Assembly (NCBI GenBank): GCA_963772595.1
Contig: CAVYXZ010000016.1
Coordinates: 714,812-778,811, forward strand
Direction: 5' to 3'
DNA length: 64,000 nucleotides
From: CAVYXZ01 sp963772595
Lineage (GTDB): Bacteria; Chloroflexota; Anaerolineae; Aggregatilineales; Phototrophicaceae
Under the pieces are notes generated by a model. It did not search any database and was not told the DNA's origin. It saw nothing but the letters and a program-made list of their open reading frames with translations. Every line of letters begins with the position of its first letter. Positions within the stretch are counted from its first letter, which is position 1. This document shows positions 18,323-28,325 of this stretch, piece by piece. The position numbers and the translations under genes are program-made.

Positions 18323-19093
18323 ATGGACGATAAACATCTTGTGCAGCTTGAAGCCCAACTTGAGAAACTCACCGAGGGCATTTTCGCGCGTTTTTTCGGC
18401 AAGCGTGTCCAGGTTCACGACATCGCCTTGCAGCTTCTGCGCGCGCTGGAAAACGGCCTGAAAGCCCCGCCACCCGAGGGAGACCAGCGGCCCACCGCCC
18501 CGGACGTCTACTTGATTCGCGTGCATCCCGATGCCCTCAAGCACATTACCGACTATTATCCCGGCCTGAGCGATGCGCTCAGCCAGCAAATCATTGAAAT
18601 CGCCAGTCAGGCAACCTATCGTCTCAAAACCAGGCCGCAGGTTAAGTTTCTCGCCGCGCCTAATTTCACCCATACCCAGATCAGCGTAACAACGGCCCAT
18701 GCCGACTCGGTACACGGCACCACCGAGGTCATGAAGCCTATTCAACTCGCCACTGCTCACGAACGTCCGCTGAATCCGCAGTTGATTATCAGCGGCGAAC
18801 GAGCGGTCCCCCTGACGCAGGACATTATCCATATCGGTCGTGGCGAACAATGCGATATTACCCTGGAAGACCTCAGCGTCTCGCGCCAGCACGCTCAGGT
18901 CCGGCTGCGGTTTGGGCATTACATGATTTTCGATACTAACAGCGCCGGCGGCACCTACGTCAACAACTTCAAGATTCACGAGCACCGCCTTCAGCCGGGC
19001 GATGTCATCCGCATCGGGAAAATCTCGCTGGTGTATCTCGAAGACAATCTGCAACAGGACTCGCCGACTGAATCCTTCGACCCGGTGCCATGA
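18323..19093 (+). CDS. DUF3662 and FHA domain protein (FhaA-like)
   Basis: The 256-residue protein has an N-terminal DUF3662 domain (about residues 1-125: LEKLTEGIFARFFGKRVQVHDIA, VYLIRVHPDALKHI) and a C-terminal FHA domain (about 165-245). The FHA core is complete: IHIGRGEQCDITLEDLSVSRQHAQVR, then TNSAGGTYVNNFKI. The GR, SxxH and N residues that contact phosphothreonine are all visible. In Actinobacteria the equivalent FhaA binds phosphorylated MviN/MurJ and regulates peptidoglycan synthesis; here it heads a similar cluster. I start it at 18323 because the promoter excludes the earlier ATG. It overlaps the next gene by four bases (ATGA). Confidence 0.85.
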   Translation: MDDKHLVQLEAQLEKLTEGIFARFFGKRVQVHDIALQLLRALENGLKAPPPEGDQRPTAPDVYLIRVHPDALKHITDYYPGLSDALSQQIIEIASQATYRLKTRPQVKFLAAPNFTHTQISVTTAHADSVHGTTEVMKPIQLATAHERPLNPQLIISGERAVPLTQDIIHIGRGEQCDITLEDLSVSRQHAQVRLRFGHYMIFDTNSAGGTYVNNFKIHEHRLQPGDVIRIGKISLVYLEDNLQQDSPTESFDPVP

Positions 19094-19533
19094 CCACCGA
19101 GATTATTCTGTTTGTGCTGCGTCTTCTTTCCGGCCTGCTGCTGCTCGCTATCCTGGCCGTAGTCTTTTTCGCTATCTGGCGCGATAACCGCAGCGCCATG
19201 AGCGCCAGCATCTGGCAGCGGCGCATCTACGGCCAGCTTACACAATTGACCGAAGTGGACGGCAGTTACCTGATGACCGGCACAGCCTACCCGCTCATGC
19301 GTCTCACCAGCCTGGGCCGTGCCCCCACCAACAGCGTCATCGTGGACGACAGCTTCGCCAGTAGCGATCATGCGCTGGTCGCCCTCCGCAGCGGCCAATG
19401 GTGGCTGGAAGACCGGCACAGCCGTAATGGCACCACCCTCAACGAGATTCGCATCAGCCAGCCGGTAGTCATCACTGATGGCGATATAATCGGCATCGGA
19501 CAGATTCGCTTTCGCCTTGACCTGGAGCAGTAG
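19090..19533 (+). CDS. Membrane-anchored FHA domain protein (FhaB/FipA-like)
   Basis: The 147-residue protein carries one N-terminal transmembrane helix (about residues 5-30, LRLLSGLLLLAILAVVFFAIW) and a cytoplasmic FHA domain. The FHA segment contains TSLGRAPTNSVIVDDSFASSDHALV and DRHSRNGTTLNEI. The GR, SS(x)H and RNGT motifs are kept, so phosphothreonine binding is expected. Actinobacterial FhaB has the same layout beside rodA and pbpA. No Ser/Thr kinase or phosphatase gene is present nearby, so the phosphorylating partner must lie elsewhere. Confidence 0.85.
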   Translation: MTTEIILFVLRLLSGLLLLAILAVVFFAIWRDNRSAMSASIWQRRIYGQLTQLTEVDGSYLMTGTAYPLMRLTSLGRAPTNSVIVDDSFASSDHALVALRSGQWWLEDRHSRNGTTLNEIRISQPVVITDGDIIGIGQIRFRLDLEQ

Positions 19534-19535
19534 AC

Positions 19536-20411
19536 ATGAACGAAACAGTTGAGATCGCAGTCATCGGCGGCACGGGCCTGTACGCGATGCCGGAAATTAC
19601 CGACAAGACCAGCGTCAGCGTGGATACCCCCTTCGGTTCGCCCAGCGCCGATATTATCCTGGGCACGCTGAGCGGCAAGCGAGTCGCCTTTTTGCCCCGT
19701 CACGGCATCGGACACGTCTACAGCCCCAGCCACGTCCCTTATCGTGCGAATATCTACGCCCTCAAAACGCTTGGCGTCCGTTTCATCATCGGCGTCAGTG
19801 CCTGCGGCTCGCTGCGCGAAGATTACGCGCCCGGCCATATGGTGGTGCCGGATCAATTGTTCGACCACACCAAATCCGAGCGCGGCGGACGAACTTTCTT
19901 CGAAACCGGTCTGGTCGCGCATGTATCCGTAGCCGACCCTTTTTGCAATGATCTGCGCCATGTGCTTATCCAGGCAGCGCAGCAGAGCGGCGCAATCCTG
20001 CACAGCGAAGGCACTTTCATCACCATCGAAGGCCCGCGCTTCAGCACACGCGGCGAGAGTAAGCTGTACCGCCAGTGGGGGTGCAGCATCATCGGCATGA
20101 CCACCTCGCCGGAGGCTTTCCTGGCCCGCGAGGCCGAGATCGCCTACGCCGTCCTGGCCCACATTACCGATTACGACGTCTGGCATGAATCCGAGGAACC
20201 AGTCACGGCGGAAATGGTGATGAACACGCTAAATCGCAACGTCAGCACTGCGCAGCGCAGCGTGGCCGAAGCGGTGGCCCTGCTCGATACCAGGATGCAC
20301 AGCGACAGTCACCATGCACTGGATTCGGCCATTTTCGCCGACCGAGACCAGATCCCGGATGCGCTCTACGACCGTCTGAAACCGCTGCTCCAGCGGCGAT
20401 TTGCTTCGTGA
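19536..20411 (+). CDS. mtnP: S-methyl-5'-thioadenosine phosphorylase
   Basis: The 291-residue protein contains all purine nucleoside phosphorylase family 2 motifs: IGGTGLY, TPFGSPS, PRHGIGHVYSPSHVPYRANI, a CGSLREDYAPGHMVVPDQ-type segment, TIEGPRFSTRGESKLYRQWG and GMTTSPEAFLAREAEIAYA. It cleaves methylthioadenosine with phosphate to adenine and 5-methylthioribose-1-phosphate in methionine salvage. It sits between the FHA genes and rodA, in the slot occupied by the PP2C phosphatase gene in the actinobacterial cluster. The start ATG is three bases after the fhaB-like stop; the next gene overlaps its stop (GTGA). Functional relation to wall synthesis is not evident. Confidence 0.93.
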   Translation: MNETVEIAVIGGTGLYAMPEITDKTSVSVDTPFGSPSADIILGTLSGKRVAFLPRHGIGHVYSPSHVPYRANIYALKTLGVRFIIGVSACGSLREDYAPGHMVVPDQLFDHTKSERGGRTFFETGLVAHVSVADPFCNDLRHVLIQAAQQSGAILHSEGTFITIEGPRFSTRGESKLYRQWGCSIIGMTTSPEAFLAREAEIAYAVLAHITDYDVWHESEEPVTAEMVMNTLNRNVSTAQRSVAEAVALLDTRMHSDSHHALDSAIFADRDQIPDALYDRLKPLLQRRFAS

Positions 20412-21732
20412 ACGAGATGACTGATAACGAACGCCCGGCTCCGTCGGCGCGTTCCACTGAGACCCGTTTACTGCTGCTGGCCGGGCTGTTTATCTTCATC
20501 AATTTTCTCGCCCTGGCCCTGGTCAACGGCAGCCAGGCCTCCGGCCACTGGACTCATTTTCTCGTCTGGACCCTCTGTGCCTTTCTCGGCCACCGCTGGT
20601 TGGACCGCACCCTGCCGGGTCGTGACCCGCTGCTCTTCCCGCTCACGCTCTTTTTAACCGGCTGGGGACTGGTCCTCATCGACCGTCTCTCGACCGGTTT
20701 CGCGGACCGACAGACCCTCTGGCTGATTCTTGGTCTGGTGGTGATGCTTGCTATCGCCACTGTACCCAGGATCCTGAACACAGCTGCGCCGCTATCGTTA
20801 CATTCTGCTGCTGGCCGGGCTGGGATTGCTGGTCAGCACGATTATCCTCGGCAGCAATCCCTCCGGCGCGCTGGGTGCGCCCCAGTTGTGGCTAAGGATC
20901 AACCTTGTCATCTTTCAACCGATCTCCTTTCAGCCCTCGGAACTGCTCAAGGTCGTCCTGATCGCCTTTCTCGCCAGTTATCTGGCCGAGCAGTACCCGG
21001 TCCTGCGCAGCCAAGCGCTCAGTAGCCATCGCGGTCTGATGCTGACTCCGCGCGTGATCGGTCCGATCCTGCTGATGTGGTTCATCTCGGTCGTGATCCT
21101 GGTCTGGCAGCGTGACCTGGGCACAGCAGTGCTGTTTTTTCTCCTGTTCCTGACGCTGCTTTACACCGCCAGCGGATCGCTGCTCATCCTGTTCAGCGGC
21201 GGCGCGCTCGTCGTCCTGGCCGCCTGGGTCGCCTATTATCTCTTCGCTGTCGTACAGCTTCGGATCGACGTCTGGCTCAACCCCTGGCTGGAGGCGGACA
21301 ACCGTGCCTTCCAGGTCGTGCAGAGCCTGATGGCCTTTGCTGCCGGGGGCAGTCTTCGGTTCCGGCATCGGCCAGGGCTATCCCGATTTCATCCCGGTCG
21401 TGCATTCCGATTTCATTTTCGCCGCTCTGGCCGAAGAATGGGGCTTGCTGGGCGTCATCGCTCTGATAATCTGCTTTGCGGTGATCGTCGCGCGCGGCTT
21501 CCGCAGCGCCATTCAGCAGCAGGCATCGCCCTTTCATGCACTCATGGCCGTCGGACTCAGTGCCTCCATCGCTATTCAGGCCATGATGATTATGGGCGGC
21601 GTGCTCAAAGTGATGCCCCTGACCGGGGTCACCCTGCCCTTCCTCAGCTACGGCGGTAGTTCGCTGCTGGTCAGCTACATCATGATCGGCCTGCTGCTGC
21701 GCCTGTCTGCCAGACGGAGGCCCGCCCCGTGA
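20408..21732 (+). CDS. RodA/FtsW-type SEDS glycosyltransferase (two frameshifts)
   Basis: Restored across breaks near 20785 and 21345, the gene encodes about 441 residues with ten or so membrane helices. SEDS hallmarks are visible: PQLWLRINLVIFQPISFQPSELLKVVLIAFLA, WQRDLGTAVLFFLLFLTLLYTA, FGSGIGQGYPDFIPVVHSDFIFAALAEEWG and GVTLPFLSYGGSSLLVSYI. The Asp in VWQRDLGTA corresponds to the conserved catalytic Asp. SEDS proteins polymerise glycan strands from lipid II with a class B PBP. The start is a GTG overlapping the mtnP stop; the stop overlaps the start of the transpeptidase gene, the usual partner. Confidence 0.85.
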
Positions 21733-23174
21733 ACTTGCAGCGCGAGATTAGCCGCCTCCTGCTGGGCCTGTTGGCCGTGTTCGGCGTGATCGCCCTCAGC
21801 GCAGCTTACTGGGCGGTCGTCGGCCCGGATACCATCTTGCTGCGTGACGACAACCCGCGCCTGATCCTCGCGAGGCACGCATCCGGCGCGGTGACATCGT
21901 AGACCGCAACGGCCAGGTGCTGGCAACCTCCGATTCATGGATGATGAACGGGACAGGTCACACGCCAGCTACTCCACAGCCCGCCGCCAGCAGCGTCACC
22001 GGCTACAGCAGCCTGCGCTATGGTGTGGGCGGTACGGAAGCGAGCCTACAACGCCATTCTGCGCGGCGACACCCTGCCGCAGGAGCTGGTCAGCAGGCTG
22101 ATCGCCAACGCGCTGCATCGCCCGTGATCGGCTCCAACGTCCAGCTCAGCATCGATCTCAGCATCCAGCAGGCAATGGTGCGAGGCTTTTGGCGATCAGC
22201 ATCGGCGCTGCTGTGATCTGTTGTCAGTGCCCGATGGCGCGGTTCTTGGCCTCGTCAGCCTGCCCACCTATGACCCCAACACCTTAACGAAGATTGGGAT
22301 CGCCTCGTCGCCGACCCCGGCAAGCCCTTCTTCAACCGCGTCCTGCAGGGCAGCTACCAGCCCGGCGGCATGCTTCAGACCCGTTGATGGCTGTCGCTCT
22401 GCTCGACGAGATTCGCTGCCTGACCCAGAGTACGAGGAAGCAAACCAGGCCCTGATGCTGGATCGAGTTCAAGTACACTGTGCCCTGATGATCCCTACAC
22501 CCAGCTCGATCTGCGCGATGCCTACGCCTTCGCCTGTCCAGCGCCCCTTTGCCGATCTGGCCGAGCAGCTTGGCGCAAACGAGGTCAGCAGCATCCTGCA
22601 AACCTTCCATTTCGACCAGCCCGCTCATCTGCCCGACTTTGCCGCGCCTCAATCGGACGCAGGCATACGACGCAGGCAGGTCTCACCAGCCTGGACGACG
22701 GCAATCTGGTAGAAACCGCGCTCGGCCAGGGCGATCTCACTGTGAGCCGCTGCAAATGGCAGTGATGGCCTCCGCTATTATCAATGATGGTAACGCCCCC
22801 CGGCCCTATCATGCTGCTGGCGACCCAGGCCCCAGACAACAGCGAATGGACTGCCTGCGCGCAGCACCAACCCCACCCTGCCTTTCGCCACCCAGAACAC
22901 CGCGCGCGAGTTGCAGGATCTTAATGCGTTATGCGGTTGCCAATGGTGCGACACTTGAATGCCGCGCGGCCTGGCGTGGACATCGGCGGTCATGCTTCGT
23001 TGGCCTTTTCAGGCGATGAATCGCAGGCCTGGTTTGTGGGTTTTGCGACGCTTGGCAGGTGGACGTGGGGTCGCCGCCGCAGTCGTGCTGGAAAACAGCG
23101 CCGATCCGGGTCTCGCAGCAGACATCGGCGGCACCATTCTGGAAGCCGCGCACGATACCCTTCAGCCGCGCTAA
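21729..23174 (+). pseudogene. Class B penicillin-binding protein (PbpA/FtsI-like), heavily frame-disrupted
   Basis: The GTG at 21729 overlaps the rodA-like stop and encodes a cytoplasmic start and membrane helix (ISRLLLGLLAVFGVIALSAAYWAV). Recognisable pieces then occur in different frames: RIRRGDIVDRNGQVLATS (PBP dimerisation motif), VQLSIDLSIQQAM, DGAVLGLVSLPTYDPNTL, FFNRVLQGSYQPGG and, near the end, LVETALGQGDLTVSPLQMAVMASAIIN. The last is the region following the KTG-type block. The end VLENSADPGLAADIGGTILE stops at 23174. I count at least eight frame changes in 1.4 kb, far denser than elsewhere, and the SxxK and SxN motifs cannot be read cleanly. Either this locus is really decayed or the assembly is particularly poor here. 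Confidence 0.75.
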
Positions 23175-23858
23175 CCACCGTCCCATTGGCGTTTGCGCAA
23201 GCCGAGCTTTCTTCGTCCATTTGGCCGTCGTACTGCCAAAATGAACCACCTGATGGCTCAGGCGCTTGAGATACTGCGCGTCTTCGAGGGCCTCGAGGAA
23301 ATCTTCAGGGTCATTTTCAAAAGGTCGCAGCAGCGTCTCGTGCGGCCATACTCCATGCCGATGTGCGCATCCGACCCGGCAGTGCCCAGCAAATCATGGT
23401 CGTTGGCGAAGGCGTCTGAACGGTCGTTATCCGCCGGGAAAATGCAGCGCGCATTAAAAATCTCCACCGCATCGACCTTGTCGGCGATCCGCAGCAAGTC
23501 TTCTTCAGCCCAGGCTCCTGAGCGCAAGCGGTCGAGCGGGTGCGACACGCTGATCACAGCCCCCTGATCGCGCAGCTTCTGAATCGTTTCTTCCGGGGTC
23601 AGGCCCGCCGGGACCGTCTCGCGCAGGAAAAAGGCCAGCAGTTCACCCTGCGTCGTCATGATCTCTTCGCCCACAATGACCAGACTCCGGCGCAAGCTGT
23701 TTGAAGGCCAGCGCGCCCTCAGCCGTGTTGTGATCCGTGATGGCGATCCGGTCGATTCCCCGCCGCTCGCACAGCGCCATGATGCGCTTGAAGCGGGTCA
23801 GCGAATCCTTCGACCACAAGGTATGGCTGTGCAGTTCGACATTCCACTGTGCGGTCAT
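23171..23858 (-). CDS. PHP-domain metal-dependent phosphoesterase (frameshifts)
   Basis: The N-terminus WNVELHSHTLWSKDSLTRF and IDRIAITDHNTAEGAL is the PHP metal-binding start (HxH, then DH). Later come VIVGEEIMTTQGELLAFFL, VISVSHPLDRLRSG, VDAVEIFNARC and GTAGSDAHIGMEYGR, which supply the remaining His/Asp ligands. Such proteins hydrolyse phosphodiesters or phosphomonoesters using two or three metal ions. Breaks occur near 23690 and 23325. The C-terminal end is uncertain; a TAG at 23173-23171, overlapping the convergent PBP stop, is the likeliest. The start overlaps the stop of the upstream flippase-like gene, so both form a minus-strand operon. Confidence 0.78.
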
Positions 23859-24927
23859 AGGCTGCTGCCTTCAACACTCAGGTTGGCGGGCTGGCGGTCG
23901 CGTTCCATATCGGCGAGCGCTGCCTCAAAGCCATCACCGAACAACCGCTTGCGGAAGACCACCGCCACCACCAGACCACAGAGCACCCGCAGCCACTTGT
24001 GCAGAAAGCCCTCGATGACAGCTGCGGCAATCGCCATCCCCTGCGTGATCTGCGGGTTAAACGGCGCGACGATAATCATCACCATGGCGTTGACCGAGAT
24101 TTCAGTGATCCCTGCGCCATTGGGCACCCCGCTCAGCGCGCCAATCGCCGAGGCCAGGCTGACAATCACCATCGCCTGCAAGAACAGCAGCCAGGTAATC
24201 TGGCAGCCCGAAGCCGGAGAGGATAATCATGAAGCCGATGCCATCGCCCAGCGAGGCCAGGATACCGAAGCCGGTTGTCGGCAGCATGTGCTTGAGCTTG
24301 AACATCTCGTGGCTGCTTTCGTAGAAAGCCGCCAGCCAATCGTGCACGCGCCGCAGCAGCGGAATTCGTGCCAGAATACCCAGGCAGAAATAGGCCAGCG
24401 AGCGGATCTGTATGTCACCAGCCCGAAGATCAGCAAACCTGCCGAGACGAAGATCAGTGGGCGATACGGTCCCAGGTCGATGCCGTCCCCGGCCAGAACC
24501 AGCGCCAGCAGTGCCAGCACGATCACAGCCATGCCATCTACCACCCGTTCGGCGATAACGACTGGCGCGCTGACCGCCACCGGGATGCCGGTCTTGCCTT
24601 CAGCACAACCGCCTTGAGGACTTCTGCCGCCTTACCCGGACTCACTGCCATCGTAAAGCCGGAGACGAACAGAACCGCGCTATCAAACACACTGATTTTG
24701 TCGCGGGCACCGATGACCCCCAGGAAATATTGCCACTCCAGGAAGCGGAAGAACCACGCGGTAAACTTTTGCAGGATCACCGGCACCAGGATGAGCCAGG
24801 GATAATGGCTCAACTGCGCTGCCAGATCATCGGTGAGGCCGGATGCGTCGCCTACCAACAGCAGGGCCAGGTAGATGAGGAACCCGATGAGGAACCCTGC
24901 CACGATTCGATTACGATACTTTCGCAT
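23855..24927 (-). CDS. Flippase-like / lysylphosphatidylglycerol synthase TM-domain protein (about three frameshifts)
   Basis: Read across breaks near 24595, 24400 and 24190, the gene encodes about 357 residues. It starts RIVAGFLIGFLIYLALLLVGD and has QKFTAWFFRFLEWQYFLGVIGA, FVSGFTMAVSPGKAAEVLKAVVLK, SAPVVIAERVVDGMAV and GLGDGIGFMIILSGFGLP-type segments. The SPGKxxE and E(R)xxD elements are typical of the UPF0104/AglD/MprF membrane family. These proteins move lipid-linked molecules or aminoacyl-phospholipids across the membrane. Substrate unknown; proximity to murJ and PHP genes fits envelope biogenesis. The next gene downstream (PHP) overlaps by four bases. Confidence 0.75.
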
Positions 24928-25009
24928 GGGCTTCGTTGAACCTGTTATCTGTCTGCAAGCTCTACTCTACTGCCAGAATCGTTGCATAAGGCTAAACATT
25001 CTATCAGTA

Positions 25010-25039
25010 TGGACCATCGCCCACCAGTCAAGCTATAAT
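25010..25039 (+). promoter_or_regulatory. Candidate promoter for the C39-like peptidase gene
   Basis: TGGACC (25010-25015) and a perfect TATAAT (25034-25039) are separated by 18 bases in the 199-base divergent intergenic region. The inferred 5' leader is about 80 bases; GTGGAG (25111-25116) is the probable ribosome binding site for the ATG at 25127. I see no clear minus-strand promoter in the same gap. Confidence 0.5.
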
Positions 25040-25126
25040 GCGGTGGGTAATCGTAAGCTAGCTGACCTGCAATCAGGGTTAAAATCTGTCAATCTTCTAC
25101 TGTTAGCGTTGTGGAGTTCGAACCTT

Positions 25127-26587
25127 ATGTCTGATGAGCGAATGCCGCGCGACACGATCAACGACGTGGACTACGGGCATGTAAAGCCGCCGCCGCGACT
25201 GCTCCTGTGGGCGATTGTGGGCCTCTTCGTGCTGGCGCTGCTTGGTGGAATAAGTGCGGTGATTCTCTTTCGCAATGTCCTGCTCCCAGCACAGCAGCAG
25301 CGAGTGATCGACCAACTGCCCTTTATGCGTCAATTCATGGCACCGACACCGGAGGGCGGTACACTGCCAACGCCGCTGCCCAATGAAGGGGACATTTCGC
25401 CGGAACAACTGCTGGCCGCGCCGCTTGTACGCCCGAGCATCACGCCGACGCCTACCGAAGCCGCAACAGAAGTGCCAACCGCAACGGAATCAATTGAAGT
25501 CGCGGCCAGTCCAACTACCGCGCCAACGGACAGCGCCAGCCCGACACCCACGGCAACCGAACCTCCGCCGACACTGGTTCCAGCCTCGCAAAGCAATACC
25601 AGCAGCCAGATCGGCGTGCAGACCGTCTCGCTGCCGGCCTCGGCGCGCATGTACGGCTTTCACCCAGTTGAAGCAGACCTGGAACAACTGTGGCCCGGCC
25701 AACCTGACTCAGGCGCTCAGCTATTACGGTTGGACGCACGATCAAAGCTTCGCCGCCAGCTATCTGAAGCCAAATCGGGAAGACAAGAACGTCAGTCCCT
25801 GGGAGATGGTCCAGTTCGTCAACGAACAGACGCAGCTTCGCGGCGATGACCCGCATGGGCGGCGATCTCGACCTGCTCAAAGCCTTTATCGCCGCGCAAA
25901 TTCCGATCATCATCGAAACCGGCTATATGCCCGAAGGCTATGATTGGATCGGGCATTACCAGACCATCGTGGCCTACGATGATTTACAGAAAGATGTCTA
26001 CATTTATGACACCTACCTGGGCAGCGGCGACAGTGGCGAAGGGCTGGCCGAATCCTACGATAGCTTCAACGAGAACTGGAAGCACTTCAACCGGACCTTC
26101 ATCGTCATCTACGAACCCAACCGTGAGAACGAGGTGCGCCAGATCCTCGGTGACCGCGCCGACCCCCAGCAGGCCGCCAATACGCGCTTCAGATGGCAAA
26201 GGAGGAGCCTGCAAGCAAACCCGCGTGACGTGTTTGCCTGGTTCAACGAGGGCACATCGCTACACCAAGCTGGGCGAATACGAAGAAGCCGCCAGTGCCT
26301 ACGATCAGGCCCGGCGCGAGGGTGCGCTGCCCTGGCGCATGATCTGGTACCAGTTCGGCCCCTTTGAAGCCTATTTCAACACAGGCCGTTACGACGAAGT
26401 CATGGCGCTGGTCAACATCAACCTGACCAATGGCGCGCAGTACGTCGAGGAGACCTACTACTGGCAGGGCCGTGTCCTGGAAGCTGAGGGCAACATCGCC
26501 GGGGCGCGCAGCGCCTTCCAGCAAGCGCTTTCGCACAACAGCCGTTACGCTGATGCCCGCGACGCGCTGTCCGCGCTCAATGCCTGA
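25127..26587 (+). CDS. Membrane-anchored C39-like cysteine peptidase domain with TPR tail (several frameshifts)
   Basis: The start gives a short cytoplasmic segment, one membrane helix (LLLWAIVGLFVLALLGGISAVILF, about residues 25-48) and a Pro/Thr-rich stalk of about 90 residues. A Peptidase_C39_2-like domain follows, with NNCGPANLTQALSYYGW (catalytic Cys region) and, further on, GHYQTIVAYDD (catalytic His) and YIYDTYLG (Asp). TPR units follow (WFNEGTSLTKLGEYEEAASAYDQA, AGARSAFQQALS). Frames change near 25690, 25845, 26195 and 26265. It is probably an extracellular papain-fold protein tethered to the membrane. Many such domains in Chloroflexota are uncharacterised; the substrate is unknown. 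Confidence 0.72.
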
Positions 26588-28325
26588 GTGACCGTAATGG
26601 ACGCATCCGCCGGCTCCAATGCCGAGCGCAACCGCAGCCTCGCCCGCTCGACCATCATCGTGATGATCGCTTTCGGGGTTGCCAAAGCGATCAGTCTGGT
26701 GCAGACGGTCATCATCGCTGATGTCTTTGGCCTCAGCGATGAATGGGATGCCTTTGTCGCCGCCAACAGCATCCCCGAACTGATCTTTACGCTGATCGCT
26801 GGGGGCGCGCTGGCCCATGCCTTCATCCCGGTCTTCAGCAGCTATCTCTCACGCGGCGACCTGGATACCGCCTGGCACACCGCCACACACGTCATCAACA
26901 CTATCTTCAGCGTCACCTTCGTGCTCAGCGTACTCACATTTATCCTGGCTCCCTGGCTGGTGGCGAACGTCGCCGCGCCTGGTTTCACGGCAGAAGTTCA
27001 GGCCCAAACCGTCGAACTGATGCGCATTCTGCTGGTCACGACGCTGATCTTCTCCGTCAGCGGCATCGTCATGGGCATCCTGCAAAGCCACAATCACTTT
27101 CTGCTGCCCGCCCTGGCCCCGATCATGTTCGATGTCGGCATTCTCTTCGGCGTCATGTTCCTTATCGGCCCTTTTCCGATCCCAACGATCGTCGCGCCAT
27201 TCGGTTTCCCAAGCATTGCGTCTTTCGGCGTCAACGGCATCGCCATCGGCGCAGTCCTGGGTGCGCTCATGCACTTCGGTATCCAGGTCCCCGGCCTGAT
27301 CCGCTACCACGCCCGCTGGTGGCCCGAACTCGGCCTGCGCGATCCCATCCTCTGGCGCATTATCCGCCTGATGCTGCCGCGCATCGCCGGGCTGGGCGTC
27401 TTCAGCCTCAACTTCATCATCATGAACAACATTGCTTCGCGCCTCGGTTCCGGCTCGGTGAGCGCCCTGAGCTGGGGCTGGCGGCTTGATGCAAATCCCG
27501 GAGACGATCATCGGCACGGCGATGGGGACGGTCATCTTCCCGACTCTGGCCGCCCTCAGCGAACTCGGCGACGGCCAGAACAAGCGTGATTACATGTCCG
27601 GCGCGCTGCGCTTCATCCTGATCGCCAGCATTCCGGCTGCTGTCGGCCTTATCTTCGCCGGACAGCCGCTGATCGGCCTGCTGGAGCGCGGTGCCTTCGA
27701 TGCCTCCGCCTCTGATCTCGTTTACAGTACGCTGCGTTTCTTCGCCCTGGGCCTGATCGTGCATTCGTCGCTGGAGGTGGTCGCGCGCAGTTTCTACGCT
27801 GATCAGGACACGCTGACTCCCCTCTTTGCCGCGCTGGGTGGGGCAGCCATCAACTTCGCCGGCTCGATTGTCTTCAGCAATGTCTACGCAGCCGAAGCTA
27901 ACCGGTTCTACAATCTGGTCGCCTTCCAGTTCCCCTCGCTCGGTTTTGTCCCTATCGGCAACGTGAGCGGTCTGGCGCTGGCGAACTCGCTCGGCGTGGC
28001 CTTCGAAGTGATAACGCTGCTGTGGGTGCTGCGCCGCCGCTGGCAGGGTGTCAACGAGAATGCTCTGGCCCGTACTACGCTCAAAACCCTGGCCGCCAGC
28101 CTTGTGATGGCCCTGGCAATCGTCCTGATCGAAAGCGCATGGACCCGTTTCGGTCTGGCAGAGCGCGGCTTCATCTATCTGGTCGCCCAGGTGATCGTCG
28201 AGGTTAGCGGCGGGGCATTGGTCTTCTTCGCCGTCGCCATGCTGCTGCGCATGGAAGAACTCAAGGCGATCACCGGCCTCATCCTGCGCCGTGACCGTGC
28301 GGCAGTGGAAAGCATCGTCTCATGA
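26588..28325 (+). CDS. murJ: MurJ/MviN lipid II flippase (one frameshift)
   Basis: About 579 residues when read across a break at about 27486. Typical MOP-superfamily MurJ features are ADVFGLSDEWDAFVAANSIPELIFTLIAGGALAHAFIPVFS near the N-terminus, and later ETIIGTAMGTVIFPTLAALS, LLERGAFDASASDLV and LGLIVHSSLEVVARSFYADQDTLTP. Thirteen to fourteen membrane helices can be followed. It translocates lipid-linked precursors, chiefly lipid II, outward. In Actinobacteria MviN is controlled through FhaA, and an FhaA-like gene lies 8 kb upstream. The start is a GTG immediately after the preceding stop (TGAGTG), with an ATG nine bases later as alternative. The next gene overlaps the stop. Confidence 0.9.

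Noticed and set aside
24998..25031. Minus-strand promoter for the flippase-like gene (TTGACT and TAGAAT)
   Set aside because: The boxes are 22 bases apart, too far for a standard promoter.
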